Assembly: GCA_024710405.1 (NCBI GenBank)
Contig: JANJUV010000019.1
Coordinates: forward strand, 62,001-126,000
Origin: Bacteroidales bacterium
Lineage (GTDB): Bacteria; Bacteroidota; Bacteroidia; Bacteroidales; F082
DNA length: 64,000 nucleotides
Direction of reading: 5' to 3'
Of the stretch, positions 8,197 through 19,656 are shown piece after piece (position 1 is the first letter of the stretch; every line of letters begins with the position of its first letter). The position numbers were made by a program, and so were the translations under genes. The notes under the pieces are model-generated. The model had not been told where the DNA came from. It saw only the letters and a program-made list of their open reading frames with translations, and ran no database searches.

Positions 8197-9432
8197 ATGG
8201 ACAATATCAATTTGGTCGAGAGCTTTTCGGAGTTCAAGGAGTTTAAAAACATCGATCGCGAAACCATGATGCGTATCCTTGAAGATGTGTTCAGGAATAT
8301 GCTCATTAAAAAGTATGGTTCGGACAATAACTTCGATATCATTGTTAATATTGACAAAGGTGACCTTGAAATTTGGCACAACCGCGAAATTGTTGAAGAC
8401 GATGCTGTTGAAGATCCTACAACTCAAATTGCTCTCTCTGATGCCATCAAGATCGAGCCTGACTTTGAAGTAGGTGAAGAAGTTTCGGAAGCCATTAAAA
8501 TCAAGGATTTTGGCCGGCGCGAAATTCTCACCATCAGACAAAACCTTGCTTCCAAGATACTCGAGTATGAGAAAGACAGTGTTTATCAGAAGTACAAGGA
8601 AAAAGTAGGAGAAATCATAACCGGCGAGGTGTATCAGGCCTGGCGACGCGAGATTCTGGTGCTTGACGATGAAGGTATCGAACTGATTTTGCCGAAACAA
8701 GAGCAGATTCCTACTGATTTTTACCGGAAAGGCGATACTATCAGGGCGGTTGTGCTGAAAGTGGAGATGCACAACAACACCCCAATGATCATATTGTCGC
8801 GCACTTCAGAAATATTCCTGCAACGGTTGTTCGAGGCTGAAGTGCCGGAAGTGTATGACGGACTGATCACCATCAGACGAATTGTACGCGAACCCGGCCA
8901 AAGGGCAAAAATTGCAGTGGAATCTTACGATGACCGAATCGACCCGGTTGGTGCTTGTGTGGGGATGAAAGGCTCGAGAATTCATGGTATTGTAAGGGAA
9001 TTGAGAAACGAGAATATTGACGTGATCAATTTCACCAACAACCCAAGTCTGTTTATTACACGTGCCTTGAGCCCTGCAAAAATTTCATCCATTCACCTTG
9101 ATGACGAAAACAAAAGGGCCGAAGTGTATATGAAGCCCGATCAGGTAAGTCTGGCAATTGGCAAGGGTGGGTTCAATATTAAACTTGCCGGCAGGCTCAC
9201 CGGATACGAAATTGATGTGTACCGTGACACAGACACTGACTCTGAAGATGTTGATCTGATGGAATTTAACGATGAGATCGATCAATGGATCATTGATCAG
9301 CTACGTAATATCGGCTGTGATACGGCCAAAAGCGTACTCGAGCTGAGTCTGTCAGAACTTGAAGCCCGCACCGACCTCGAAATGGAAACAATACAGGAAG
9401 TTGTGCGGATTCTCAAAGCTGAGTTCGAATAA
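8197..9432 (+). CDS. nusA: transcription termination/antitermination factor NusA
   Basis: Binds RNA polymerase and nascent RNA; acts in pausing, termination and antitermination. Domains in order over 411 residues: N-terminal RNAP-binding domain (about 1-130), S1 domain (about 135-200, GEIITGEVYQAWRREILVL), KH1 and KH2 (ETYDD-like AVESYDDRIDPVGACVGMKG and SLAIGKGGFNIKLAGRLTGY), then one short helical C-terminal segment. The tandem acidic AR repeats of E. coli NusA (495 residues) are absent, as is usual outside Proteobacteria. Middle gene of the operon. Confidence 0.96.
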   Translation: MDNINLVESFSEFKEFKNIDRETMMRILEDVFRNMLIKKYGSDNNFDIIVNIDKGDLEIWHNREIVEDDAVEDPTTQIALSDAIKIEPDFEVGEEVSEAIKIKDFGRREILTIRQNLASKILEYEKDSVYQKYKEKVGEIITGEVYQAWRREILVLDDEGIELILPKQEQIPTDFYRKGDTIRAVVLKVEMHNNTPMIILSRTSEIFLQRLFEAEVPEVYDGLITIRRIVREPGQRAKIAVESYDDRIDPVGACVGMKGSRIHGIVRELRNENIDVINFTNNPSLFITRALSPAKISSIHLDDENKRAEVYMKPDQVSLAIGKGGFNIKLAGRLTGYEIDVYRDTDTDSEDVDLMEFNDEIDQWIIDQLRNIGCDTAKSVLELSLSELEARTDLEMETIQEVVRILKAEFE

Positions 9433-9474
9433 TATTCCTAATTTTACCGACTTTTATATCCTGATTTGTAATTT

Positions 9475-12400
9475 ATGTCCGAAGGCTCCGTAACATCAAC
9501 CCGCCTAAGTAAGGCAGCCCGCGAATTCAACATCGCAACTTCCACCATTGTGGAGTTTCTGATGAAGAAGGGTTTCCAGGTTGACCCCAATCCTAATTCC
9601 CGAATCACTCCCGAAATGTATGCATTGTTGCTCAAGGAGTTTCAATCGGAAAAACAGGTGAAGGAAGAGGCCCAGAAAATTGGTATTGACCATGCAGGCC
9701 GCAAGACAATCACAGCCGATCAGGTTGTGAAACGTGCTGTTGATGAAGAAGATGATTTCGACACTGACGAGTTAATCATTAAAAATGTTACCAGTCAGTA
9801 TGTTGACCTTAAAGCAAGCAGACCGGCTGAGAAACCTGAAGCTGAAAAACCCGCTCCGGTTCCACCAGTAACACCCTCCCCAGTGGAAATACCAAAACCG
9901 GTAGAAGTTCCTTTAGATGAGTATGTTGAGCCTGTAACTGAGGTTGAGGAAGTAGTGGAGCCGGTTTCTGATATTGCCGAAAGCCCCGAAGAACGAATCA
10001 TTGCCGAGGTACCACCACCATCCGATAAACCACAGGAAGTGCTGCCAGAGCGTGTTGAAGGTGAATTAAGGATCATTGGCAAGATTGACCTCGACAGCAT
10101 CAACCAAAGGACAAAGCCAGATCGGAAATCAAAGGCTCAGAGACAGAAAGAAGCCGAAGAAAAGCGGTTGGCACAGAAAGACCAAAAGAGCGTAAAAGCA
10201 CAGGAGCCTGTAAAAACGATGCAGCCCGAACCAGCGAGAATTCAGGAACAACCTAAACCTGAGAAAGCCAGTATGCCTGCTGCGGCGCAACAAACTCCTG
10301 AAAGGGCCGTAAACTTTTTGCCAACCGAGGTGCGAAAACTCGAGGGGCCAAAGATTTTGGACAAAATCGAACTCCCTGTCGAGCGCAAAGGGAAACCAAA
10401 ACCTGTTGCCTCTTCAACCGATGATAAGCTGAGTGCTTCTCAGAAGAAAAAGAAACGTAAACGTATCAAAAATAAGGTTCAGGAATCGGACGATAAGGCA
10501 AGAACTCCCGATAAAGCACCCCTTCACAAGAGCAAACCGGGTCATCAACCGCGCAGGGAAGAAAAGCCTGAACTCACTGAAGAAGACATCCAAAGACAGA
10601 TAAAGGAAACCCTTGCCCGTTTGTCACCCCTTGGTAAGTCCAAAACATCCAAGCACAGAAGACAGAAGCGTGAGTCGGCATCCCATCATATGCAGGAGGA
10701 AATGGCCCGAATGGAGCAGGACCGTTCGAAACTCAAAGTTACAGAGTTTGTCACAGCGAACGAGTTGGCGACAATGATGAATGTGCCTGTGAATAAAGTA
10801 ATTGCGACCTGTATGAGTTTGGGTATGTTCGTATCGATCAACCAGCGTCTTGATGCTGAAACGTTGAGCCTTGTTGCCGAAGAATTCGGATTCCAGGTTG
10901 AATTCGTAAGCGCCGAACTTCAGGAAGCCATTGACGACTACGAAGAGGATGATAACCTCGATGACCTGACAGAACGTGCACCTATTGTTACCGTAATGGG
11001 ACACGTTGACCATGGGAAAACCCTGCTGCTCGACTATATACGCAAATCAAATGTTGTTGCTGGTGAGGCCGGTGGTATCACCCAGCACATTGGAGCCTAT
11101 GAAGTGTTTACCGAAGGCGGTAAAAAAATCACATTCCTTGATACTCCGGGTCATGAGGCGTTCACCGCCATGCGTGCGCGCGGTGCCAAAGTTACAGATG
11201 TTGCCATTATCGTAATTGCCGCTGATGATAGCATCATGCCCCAGACTGTTGAAGCAATAAACCATGCCCAGGCAGCAGGTGTGCCGATTGTTTTTGCATT
11301 CAATAAAATTGATAAACCTTCAGCTAACGCTGAACGAATCAGGGAGCAACTGGCAAATATGAACATTCTGGTCGAAGACTGGGGCGGTAAATATCAGTGT
11401 CAGGAGGTATCCGCCAAATCAGGAATCGGTATAGATCAGCTACTTGATAAAGTACTCCTTGAAGCAGAAATTCTGGAGCTGAAAGGCAACACTAAAAAGT
11501 TGGCCAAAGGAACCGTTATTGAGTCATCACTAGACAAAGGAAGGGGTTATGTAGCCAAACTTCTTGTGCAGGATGGTTCCATGAAGCAGGGCGATATCGT
11601 GCTGGCAGGTTCAACCTATGGTAAGATTAAAGCCATGTTCAACGAGCGCAACAAGCAAATCAAAGAGGCAGGCCCTTCAACTCCGGTGCTACTGCTTGGA
11701 CTTAATGGAGCTCCGCAGGCTGGCGACAGTTTCAATGTGATGGCGGATGAGAAAGATGCAAAGAACATAGCATTCAAACGTCAGCAGCTTCAGCGCGAGC
11801 AAGGTCTGAGAACACAGAAACATATTACACTGGATGAAATCGGTCGAAGAATTGCCATCGGGGACTTCAAAGAACTGAACCTGATCGTCAAGGGTGATGT
11901 TGATGGTTCTGTTGAAGCATTGTCCGACTCCTTGCTGAAGTTGTCAACTAATGAGGTTCAGGTAAATGTAATCCACAAATCAGTTGGAGCAATTACTGAA
12001 TCGGACATTTTGCTTGCCTCTGCTTCAAATGCGATCGTGATCGGTTTCCAGGTAAGGCCTTCACTGAGTGCCCGAAAACTGGCCGAACAGGAAGAAATCG
12101 ACATCAGGCTTTATTCAATTATTTACCAGGCCATCGAGGAGATCAAAGCTGCTATCGAAGGCATGCTTTCGCCTGAAATTGAGGAGGTAATAACCTGTAA
12201 TGTCGAAGTCAGAGAAGTGTTTAAGATATCTAAGGTGGGTACGATTGCAGGATGTATGGTTCTTGATGGAAAGATCACCAGAAATACCCGTATACGTGTA
12301 ATTCGCGACGGCATTGTTATTTATACAGGCCAGCTTGGCTCCCTCAAACGTTTCAAGGACGATGTCAAGGAAGTGTCAACCGGATACGAGTGTGGCCTGA

Positions 12401-12480
12401 ATATTGACGGTTTCAATGATATTAAAGTAGGTGATATCGTGGAAGGATACACCGAGAAAGAAGTCAGCCGTAAACTGTAA
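9475..12480 (+). CDS. infB: translation initiation factor IF-2
   Basis: GTPase that brings initiator fMet-tRNA to the 30S P site. The 1001 residues comprise a short IF2_N domain (about 1-60), a long low-complexity linker rich in Pro, Glu, Lys and Val (about 110-400), a second IF2_N (about 415-470), and the GTPase domain from about residue 505 with G1 GHVDHGKT, G3 DTPGHEAF and G4 NKID, followed by beta-barrel, IF2 and C-terminal fMet-tRNA-binding domains. The linker makes it longer than E. coli IF-2 (890). Ends 13 bases from convergent purA. Confidence 0.97.
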   Translation: MSEGSVTSTRLSKAAREFNIATSTIVEFLMKKGFQVDPNPNSRITPEMYALLLKEFQSEKQVKEEAQKIGIDHAGRKTITADQVVKRAVDEEDDFDTDELIIKNVTSQYVDLKASRPAEKPEAEKPAPVPPVTPSPVEIPKPVEVPLDEYVEPVTEVEEVVEPVSDIAESPEERIIAEVPPPSDKPQEVLPERVEGELRIIGKIDLDSINQRTKPDRKSKAQRQKEAEEKRLAQKDQKSVKAQEPVKTMQPEPARIQEQPKPEKASMPAAAQQTPERAVNFLPTEVRKLEGPKILDKIELPVERKGKPKPVASSTDDKLSASQKKKKRKRIKNKVQESDDKARTPDKAPLHKSKPGHQPRREEKPELTEEDIQRQIKETLARLSPLGKSKTSKHRRQKRESASHHMQEEMARMEQDRSKLKVTEFVTANELATMMNVPVNKVIATCMSLGMFVSINQRLDAETLSLVAEEFGFQVEFVSAELQEAIDDYEEDDNLDDLTERAPIVTVMGHVDHGKTLLLDYIRKSNVVAGEAGGITQHIGAYEVFTEGGKKITFLDTPGHEAFTAMRARGAKVTDVAIIVIAADDSIMPQTVEAINHAQAAGVPIVFAFNKIDKPSANAERIREQLANMNILVEDWGGKYQCQEVSAKSGIGIDQLLDKVLLEAEILELKGNTKKLAKGTVIESSLDKGRGYVAKLLVQDGSMKQGDIVLAGSTYGKIKAMFNERNKQIKEAGPSTPVLLLGLNGAPQAGDSFNVMADEKDAKNIAFKRQQLQREQGLRTQKHITLDEIGRRIAIGDFKELNLIVKGDVDGSVEALSDSLLKLSTNEVQVNVIHKSVGAITESDILLASASNAIVIGFQVRPSLSARKLAEQEEIDIRLYSIIYQAIEEIKAAIEGMLSPEIEEVITCNVEVREVFKISKVGTIAGCMVLDGKITRNTRIRVIRDGIVIYTGQLGSLKRFKDDVKEVSTGYECGLNIDGFNDIKVGDIVEGYTEKEVSRKL

Positions 12481-12493
12481 TCAGCTATCTGTA

Positions 12494-13798
<1,305 letters not shown>

Positions 13799-13871
13799 TT
13801 AATCGCCCATTATGAGCACAAATTAACCTGCAGGCTACATATGAAACCTGTCAATTAAGGTCAATCGCGGA

Positions 13872-13879
13872 CAAAGTTA
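13872..13879 (-). promoter_or_regulatory. probable -7 element for purA
   Basis: TAACTTTG on the minus strand. Leader would be about 80 bases; no clear -33 element. Confidence 0.35.
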
Positions 13880-13968
13880 GTGATAGATCGTTTGCTGCAG
13901 CTATGAAATTACGGAGACTTTCCAACATTTACAAATGACAGAAGGTTAACAACTTCAGTATTTTCAGT

Positions 13969-14403
13969 TTATTCTTTGATGTGGCCGTAAAAAGTGAGTG
14001 AATGGTGTGTAACCTCAACGCCAAGCAGTTCTTCAACCGATTTCAGAATTTCTTGCAGCCTTGGATCACAAAACTCAAGCACCCTGCCATCACTGATATT
14101 CACGAAATGGTCGTGTTGTTTGAACTTGAAACTGCGTTCGAATTGAGCACAGTTGTTTCCAAACTGATGTTTGGTTACCAGATTACAGTCGAGCAGCAGT
14201 TCAATTGTGTTGTACAGAGTTGCGCGGCTCACCCTGTATTTGTTGTTTTTCATCCTGATGTAGAGGGTTTCGATGTCGAAATGGCCCTCGGTGGCATAGA
14301 TCTCCTTTAAGATTGTATATCGCTCAGGAGTTTTGCGGTGACCACGCTGTTCCAGATACTCGGTAAAAATCTTTTTTACGGTTTCGTAGGTGTCTTTTTT
14401 CAT
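13969..14403 (-). CDS. Fur-family transcriptional regulator
   Basis: 144 residues: N-terminal winged helix ([20 protein letters not shown], helix-turn-helix [16 protein letters not shown]) and the dimerisation/metal domain with [19 protein letters not shown], matching the Fur HxHF...G.V.EF signature. The CxxC pair that usually follows HDH (CxxCG) is replaced by NISDG, and no second CxxC is present at the C-terminus, so a structural zinc site is unlikely; the regulatory metal site residues (HFD, HDH) remain. Family members sense Fe, Zn, Mn or peroxide; which applies here is unknown. ATG 14403 preferred over GTG 14412. See the Fur-like palindromes near 49.77 and 51.73 kb. Confidence 0.9.
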   Translation of the reverse strand: MKKDTYETVKKIFTEYLEQRGHRKTPERYTILKEIYATEGHFDIETLYIRMKNNKYRVSRATLYNTIELLLDCNLVTKHQFGNNCAQFERSFKFKQHDHFVNISDGRVLEFCDPRLQEILKSVEELLGVEVTHHSLTFYGHIKE

Positions 14404-14422
14404 CTCAATCACAAGTATAACT

Positions 14423-14430
14423 CAAATGTA
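14423..14430 (-). promoter_or_regulatory. probable -7 element for the Fur-family gene
   Basis: TACATTTG on the minus strand, about 20 bases before the ATG. A half-site TTAGAATGA lies further upstream at 14471-14479. Confidence 0.35.
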
Positions 14431-14540
14431 ATCAAACAAAAACCGTGTAAAGGTAGTAATTTTAGTTTAATTAGAATGAATAAAAATTAATTTTCGAAAC
14501 GAGTTGTAACGATATTAAAAACAGAAGCTTATGATAAGAA

Positions 14541-16769
14541 TTAAGAGTTAAGCCGATCTAATCTGACAACTTTCTGGATTTCTTTGATTTCTTTTAGTTT
14601 CGAGATCAGGTCCTTGAGATTCTGGGTATTATGCACATAGATGGTGACAACAGCTTCGACAAGTCCGCTGCTGCTTTCAAGTTGCATCGACCGGATATTT
14701 AATCCCAGCTGGTTTGATATCACATCAGTGAATCTGTGGACAAATCCTATGCTGTCGGTTCCTGTTATTTTAATGCCGGCCAGAAACGTAACGTTTTCTT
14801 TCTGCCGCCATTTGGCTTTAACAATATTGTTGCCAAATTGCGACATAAGGTCAACTGCTTTCGGGCAATTAACCCTGTGCACGCTGATTGGTTCGTTTGG
14901 AAATACTAATGCAACCACATCATCTCCCGGAACCGGGTTGCAACAATTTGCAACGGTATAATCAAGATCGCTGACATCTTCCCGGAGCAGCACCGGTGTT
15001 GATTTTTCAGCCGAACTGTTGTCACTGTCCTCATTTTTCAAACCTTTCGAACGACCAAAGGGGTTAGGAAAATAGCGCAGAAATTTACCTGTTTTATCAA
15101 TCCTGAACGCGTTTTTGACTTTCTGGAAGGTGATTTTATCCGTTGCAGCAAAATAATACAGGTCTACAAGTCCGTTGATACCCTCCGCCTCCATCAGCAG
15201 GCTGTAGTTCTTTTTATTTGATTCGATGTTGAGTTCGTTGAAAATCGATTCAAGTTTTTCGCGTCCGTTATCGCGGAATGTCTTGCGGTGGTCGCGGATG
15301 GCTTCTTTCAATCTCGATTTTGCTCTGGCAGTTACCAGAAAGCTGAACCACTCTTCTTTTGGCTGTTGCACCTTAGAGGTGATAATTTCGACCTGATCAC
15401 CGGATTTTAGCTCATGATTCAGCTGAACCAGCTTTTGGTTGACTTTGGCTCCAATGCATTGGTTGCCTAAATCAGTATGAATGTTGTAAGCAAAATCAAG
15501 GGAGGTGGAGCCTTTGGGCAGTGAAATCATCTTCCCTTTGGGTGTAAACACAAAGATTTCGTCAGAGAACAGATTGAGTTTAAAGTTACTGATAAAATCT
15601 AGAGCGTTGTTGTCATCTGAAAGTAATAACTCACGCACTTTGCTCAACCATTCGTCGAGGCCACTCTCGCTCGATGGCGTATCCTTGTATTTGTAGTAGG
15701 CGGCATATCCTTTTTCGGCAATATCATCCATGCGTACTGACCTAATCTGCACCTCGACCCACCGACCGGTCTGGCTCATTACCGTTGCATGAAGCGACTC
15801 GTATCCATTAGCTTTTGGCATCGAAATCCAATCCCTAAGCCGGTCATTATTAGGTCGGTAAATCCCAGTCAGTACCGCATAAACACGCCAGCATTCCATT
15901 TTTTCTTCCGAGGGCGGACAATCGATGATGATACGTGCGACGTGTGTGTCATACACTTCATCAAAAGGCAACTCCTTTGTCTTCATCCGGTCCCATATGG
16001 ACGAAACTGTTTTCTCAACAGCAGAAGCCTGATATTTCATTCCAAGCTTATCCAGTGCTGCCCTCATGGGTTCAAGAAATTGGTCTATAGCCTTGAGTTT
16101 TGCTGGCCTAACCTGCTCAAGCTGTTGACGCACAGAATCATAAATATCCGGTTCGGTGAACTTTAGCGAAAGGTCTTCCAGTTCGCTTTTTATAGCATAT
16201 AAGCCTAGCCGGTAGGCGAGAGGTGCGTAAAGGAAGGAGGTTTCAGATGAGATTTTTAACTGTTTTTCGCGGGGCATCGACCCCAATGTGCGCATGTTGT
16301 GCAGCCTGTCGGCCAGCTTGATCAGTATCACCCTGACATCGTATGACAGGGTAAGCAACACCTTTCTGAAGTTTTCAGCCTGAATGCTCGAAAAACCGGT
16401 GCCTTCGACCAACACATCGAGTTTGGTGAGACCGTCAATGATTCTGGCGATCTGTTCATCAAACATCATCTGGATGTCAGCAATTTTGAATTCTGTGTCT
16501 TCAGCAACATCGTGGAGCAGGGCGCAGATAATTGAGGTTCGGCCGAGACCGATCTCACCGGCGGCAATAGTAGCTACTTCAAGCGGATGATAAATGTAGG
16601 GATCGCCTGATCTGCGCCGCATGTCTTTGTGCGCCTCGGCAGCCAGCCTGAATGCCTTGCGCACCATCCACCGGTCGGTGGTCGTTTTTCTTGTATGCCA
16701 CACATCGATCAGGTTGCGGAAACGCCGCATGATCTCGTCGCGTTCTGTTTGATTGTAAGTGTTGAGCAT
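14541..16769 (-). CDS. bifunctional (p)ppGpp synthetase/hydrolase (Rel/SpoT)
   Basis: Makes and degrades the stringent-response alarmone (p)ppGpp. Domains over 742 residues: HD hydrolase with HP..VA, LLHDVAEDTE and LADRLHNMRTLGSMP (all metal-binding positions kept), synthetase domain near 235-350, TGS domain (FVFTPKGKMISLPKGST), a zinc/helical segment with NCCNPVPGDD, and a C-terminal ACT domain. Intact HD indicates active hydrolase. ATG 16769 is preferred: the upstream ATG at 16802 overlaps the predicted transcription start of a TATTTTTG box at 16804-16811, and homologs begin close to MLNTYNQTERD. Confidence 0.94.
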   Translation of the reverse strand: MLNTYNQTERDEIMRRFRNLIDVWHTRKTTTDRWMVRKAFRLAAEAHKDMRRRSGDPYIYHPLEVATIAAGEIGLGRTSIICALLHDVAEDTEFKIADIQMMFDEQIARIIDGLTKLDVLVEGTGFSSIQAENFRKVLLTLSYDVRVILIKLADRLHNMRTLGSMPREKQLKISSETSFLYAPLAYRLGLYAIKSELEDLSLKFTEPDIYDSVRQQLEQVRPAKLKAIDQFLEPMRAALDKLGMKYQASAVEKTVSSIWDRMKTKELPFDEVYDTHVARIIIDCPPSEEKMECWRVYAVLTGIYRPNNDRLRDWISMPKANGYESLHATVMSQTGRWVEVQIRSVRMDDIAEKGYAAYYKYKDTPSSESGLDEWLSKVRELLLSDDNNALDFISNFKLNLFSDEIFVFTPKGKMISLPKGSTSLDFAYNIHTDLGNQCIGAKVNQKLVQLNHELKSGDQVEIITSKVQQPKEEWFSFLVTARAKSRLKEAIRDHRKTFRDNGREKLESIFNELNIESNKKNYSLLMEAEGINGLVDLYYFAATDKITFQKVKNAFRIDKTGKFLRYFPNPFGRSKGLKNEDSDNSSAEKSTPVLLREDVSDLDYTVANCCNPVPGDDVVALVFPNEPISVHRVNCPKAVDLMSQFGNNIVKAKWRQKENVTFLAGIKITGTDSIGFVHRFTDVISNQLGLNIRSMQLESSSGLVEAVVTIYVHNTQNLKDLISKLKEIKEIQKVVRLDRLNS

Positions 16770-16803
16770 ACGTATTGCGCCCTTGATGGGCGTTAGAGTC
16801 ATG

Positions 16804-16811
16804 CAAAAATA
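16804..16811 (-). promoter_or_regulatory. probable -7 element for rel
   Basis: TATTTTTG on the minus strand. Predicted transcription start about 16800, between the two candidate start codons (16802 and 16769). Confidence 0.4.
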
Positions 16812-16884
16812 GTCAATTCCTGCGCTATATAAAGCTTCTCGGATGGATACTTTTTCAATCCGGATGACTCAGGGCCATTTTTTG

Positions 16885-16892
16885 TACTTTTG
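16885..16892 (+). promoter_or_regulatory. probable -7 element for the T9SS cargo gene
   Basis: TACTTTTG, 21 bases before the ATG at 16914. It excludes the in-frame TTG at 16890 as the translation start. Confidence 0.45.
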
Positions 16893-16913
16893 AGGTCGAG
16901 CAGTCCACAAAAT

Positions 16914-19511
16914 ATGAATCGAATTCTACTAGCAGTATTATTGATTTTGGTGTTGCCAATGAGTTTGTTTGCCACACATCAGCGGGCAGCAGAAATAACG
17001 TACTTGTGGATTGAAGGCCTAACTTATGAGGTGACGATAACAATGTACACTTATACGCCGAGTCCGGCAGACGATTCCCGAAATACACTGCCAATTTTTT
17101 GGGGCGACAACACAGGCGATGAAATCCCGCGAATCGTTTTTCAGGATCTTCCGGATAATTACACGCTCAATGTTTACCGGATGAGACACACTTTTCCTGC
17201 TTCGGGAACTTATACGATAGCCGTTGAAGATCCAAACCGGAATTTTGGCGTTGTTAATATCCCAAATTCCGTTAATGTGCCGATGTTTGTGCAAAGCGAA
17301 CTGGTGATTAACCCATTTCTTGGAGTAAACAACTCTGTTCAGCTTCTCAACCCACCCATTGATCAGGGTTGCGTGGGAAAAACATTCATTCACAACCCCT
17401 CTGCCTTTGACCCCGATGGTGACAGTTTAAGCTACAGGCTTGTGCGTTGCAAAGGAGCCGGTGGTTTCGATATTCCGGGATACACCTTTCCCCAGGCGAG
17501 TGTTGCTTTTCAAATAGATCCCGTTACCGGCGATATGATCTGGGAAACTCCTGTTTTGCAAGGTGAGTACAACGTGGCCTTTATCGTCGAAGAATGGCGC
17601 AACGGCATAAAAATCGGCTCAGTTACACGCGACATGCAGATATTGATTGGTGCCTGCGACAACAATCCGCCAGATATCATCACCATCAGCGACACCTGTA
17701 TTGTTGCCGGAACATTACTCACCTTTGACGTTACTGCCATTGACCCCGATGGCAACAAAGTAACCCTGTCGGCTACCGGTGGCCCTTTTGAACTGTCAGA
17801 AAGTCCCGCCTCTATTGTACCGGATCCTGCCGAAGGAAATGATACAGTGACAACAACGTTTTTCTGGAACACCAACTGCAGTCACGTGCGCAAAAACCCT
17901 TACTCCCTGCTTTTCAAGGCAAAGGACGAGCATCCTGTTGTTAATCTGACCAACCTTAAAGCAGTAAGTATTACTGTTATTGCTCCTCCACTGACCGAGC
18001 TTCAGGCGATACCACTTGGAAACGGAATTGATCTTATGTGGTCTCCTGCCGGATGTATTAATGCCTTGGGCTACAAAGTTTATCGCAGAAACGGGTCGGC
18101 TCAATATCAATCCGGCTATTGCGAAACAGGTGTTCCTGCTTCTACCGGCTATCAGCTCATTCAAACTATCCAGGGAGTTTCCGTCACTTCCTTCAGGGAT
18201 GATGACAATGGACAAGGATTAACACCGGGTATTGACTATTGCTATATGGTTACTTACTTTTTTGCTGATGGTGCCGAAAGTCAGGTGAACATGGAAGCAT
18301 GTGCTGCCTTGAAACGTGACCTTCCTGTGATTACTCATGTGAGCAACGACAGCACCGACCTGCTTACGGGAAGAGTGCTTGTTGCCTGGTCAAAGCCTGT
18401 TGATCTGGATCAGCAGCAGTTCCCCGGTCCTTACCGGTATTTCCTGCTGCGTTCTGATGGAATATCGGTAGATGAACTTGTCTTTACTGGTGTTGGCCTC
18501 GATGATACGCTCTATACTGATAATACGGTCAACCTGAACGAATCCGTTGTGGCTTACCGGTACACTGTTGAATTGAGCAGCCTCACCGTTGGCCGAATAG
18601 GTTTCAGCAAGCCTGCCGAATCAATTTATGTTACAGCAAGTGGAACTGATAAGGAAATCAGACTAAGCTGGAATCCTATGGTTCCATGGATCAATGAGTT
18701 GTATGAAGTTTACAGGCTTGATCCTGGGGGCACTGTTTATCAGTTTGTTGGAGTCACCGAGGCCAACAGTTATTTTGACAAGAACCTGATAAACGAAGAA
18801 ACTTATTGTTATTATGTCCGTTCCATCGGGTCATATTCCAGTCCTGGTATAGTTAACCCGATTATAAACTATTCGCAGCTTGTTTGTGCACAGGCTTTTG
18901 ATGATGTTCCTCCTTGTCATCCCATATTATCTGTAACTACTGATTGTGAAACCATTACCAACAAACTAAACTGGGTTAATGATCAGGATAGTTGCAGTGC
19001 CGATATCGCACAATACTATATATATTTCACGCCTTCAGCAGAACAGCCTTTTAGTCTTATTGATTCGGTGCAGGCCCCCGTTCTCAGTTATCAGCACAGC
19101 TCTATCGATTTCATTACGGGTTGTTATTACATAAAAGCAATTGACTTTAATGGCAATCTTTCGGCAGCATCCAATGTGGCCTGTGTGGATTATGATGACT
19201 GTCCATTGTATGATTTGCCTAACTTTTTTTCGCCGAATAACGACCTGATCAACGATCGATTTGTGCCACTTAATTATCCCTCAACAAATCCGAAGGCAAA
19301 TGTTGACAGGGTTGAGATGATAATCTTTAATCGTTGGGGACGTATAGTTTTCAAAACCACAGATCCGATGATTAACTGGGACGGGCGCAATCAGGAGAAT
19401 GGAAAAGATTGCACAGACGGAGTTTATTTCTATACCTGTAAGGTCTATTTCAAATCATTTGACGGATTCGAAGAAGTTAAACTTCAGGGGTCAATAACCA
19501 TCATCAGATAA
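16914..19511 (+). CDS. large secreted protein with type-B T9SS (gliding motility-associated) C-terminal domain
   Basis: 865 residues with a signal peptide (MNRILLAVLLILVLPMSLFA), a PKD/cadherin-like first third (repeated DPDGD and DPDGN with surrounding beta strands), two or three fibronectin-III-like modules (for example YKVYRRNG and YEVYRLDPGG segments) and a C-terminal type-B sorting domain: FFSPNNDLINDRFVPL, IFNRWGRIVF, NWDGRNQENGKDCTDGVYFY and the terminal GSITIIR. In Bacteroidota such proteins are exported by the type IX system and exposed or secreted; the ligand is unknown. ATG 16914 rather than TTG 16890. Divergent from rel. Confidence 0.88.
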   Translation: MNRILLAVLLILVLPMSLFATHQRAAEITYLWIEGLTYEVTITMYTYTPSPADDSRNTLPIFWGDNTGDEIPRIVFQDLPDNYTLNVYRMRHTFPASGTYTIAVEDPNRNFGVVNIPNSVNVPMFVQSELVINPFLGVNNSVQLLNPPIDQGCVGKTFIHNPSAFDPDGDSLSYRLVRCKGAGGFDIPGYTFPQASVAFQIDPVTGDMIWETPVLQGEYNVAFIVEEWRNGIKIGSVTRDMQILIGACDNNPPDIITISDTCIVAGTLLTFDVTAIDPDGNKVTLSATGGPFELSESPASIVPDPAEGNDTVTTTFFWNTNCSHVRKNPYSLLFKAKDEHPVVNLTNLKAVSITVIAPPLTELQAIPLGNGIDLMWSPAGCINALGYKVYRRNGSAQYQSGYCETGVPASTGYQLIQTIQGVSVTSFRDDDNGQGLTPGIDYCYMVTYFFADGAESQVNMEACAALKRDLPVITHVSNDSTDLLTGRVLVAWSKPVDLDQQQFPGPYRYFLLRSDGISVDELVFTGVGLDDTLYTDNTVNLNESVVAYRYTVELSSLTVGRIGFSKPAESIYVTASGTDKEIRLSWNPMVPWINELYEVYRLDPGGTVYQFVGVTEANSYFDKNLINEETYCYYVRSIGSYSSPGIVNPIINYSQLVCAQAFDDVPPCHPILSVTTDCETITNKLNWVNDQDSCSADIAQYYIYFTPSAEQPFSLIDSVQAPVLSYQHSSIDFITGCYYIKAIDFNGNLSAASNVACVDYDDCPLYDLPNFFSPNNDLINDRFVPLNYPSTNPKANVDRVEMIIFNRWGRIVFKTTDPMINWDGRNQENGKDCTDGVYFYTCKVYFKSFDGFEEVKLQGSITIIR

Positions 19512-19603
19512 GTCCAGGGATTTATTTCGGATTTATATAATTGATGGTTTAAAGCGTTTTTGGTTACTGATTATAATAATGATTACGGGTGTTCACTGAA
19601 AAT

Positions 19604-19648
19604 AAAACCGATGTTCCTGATAAAGAAACACCGGTTTTCAGATTTTTT
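19604..19648. terminator. hairpin terminator between convergent genes
   Basis: AAAACCG (19604-19610) + TGTT pairs with AACA + CGGTTTT (19632-19638), one mismatch, 11-base loop; T-rich tract follows on the plus strand and A-rich sequence precedes it, so it may serve both directions. Confidence 0.6.
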
Positions 19649-19656
19649 GTGAAAAG

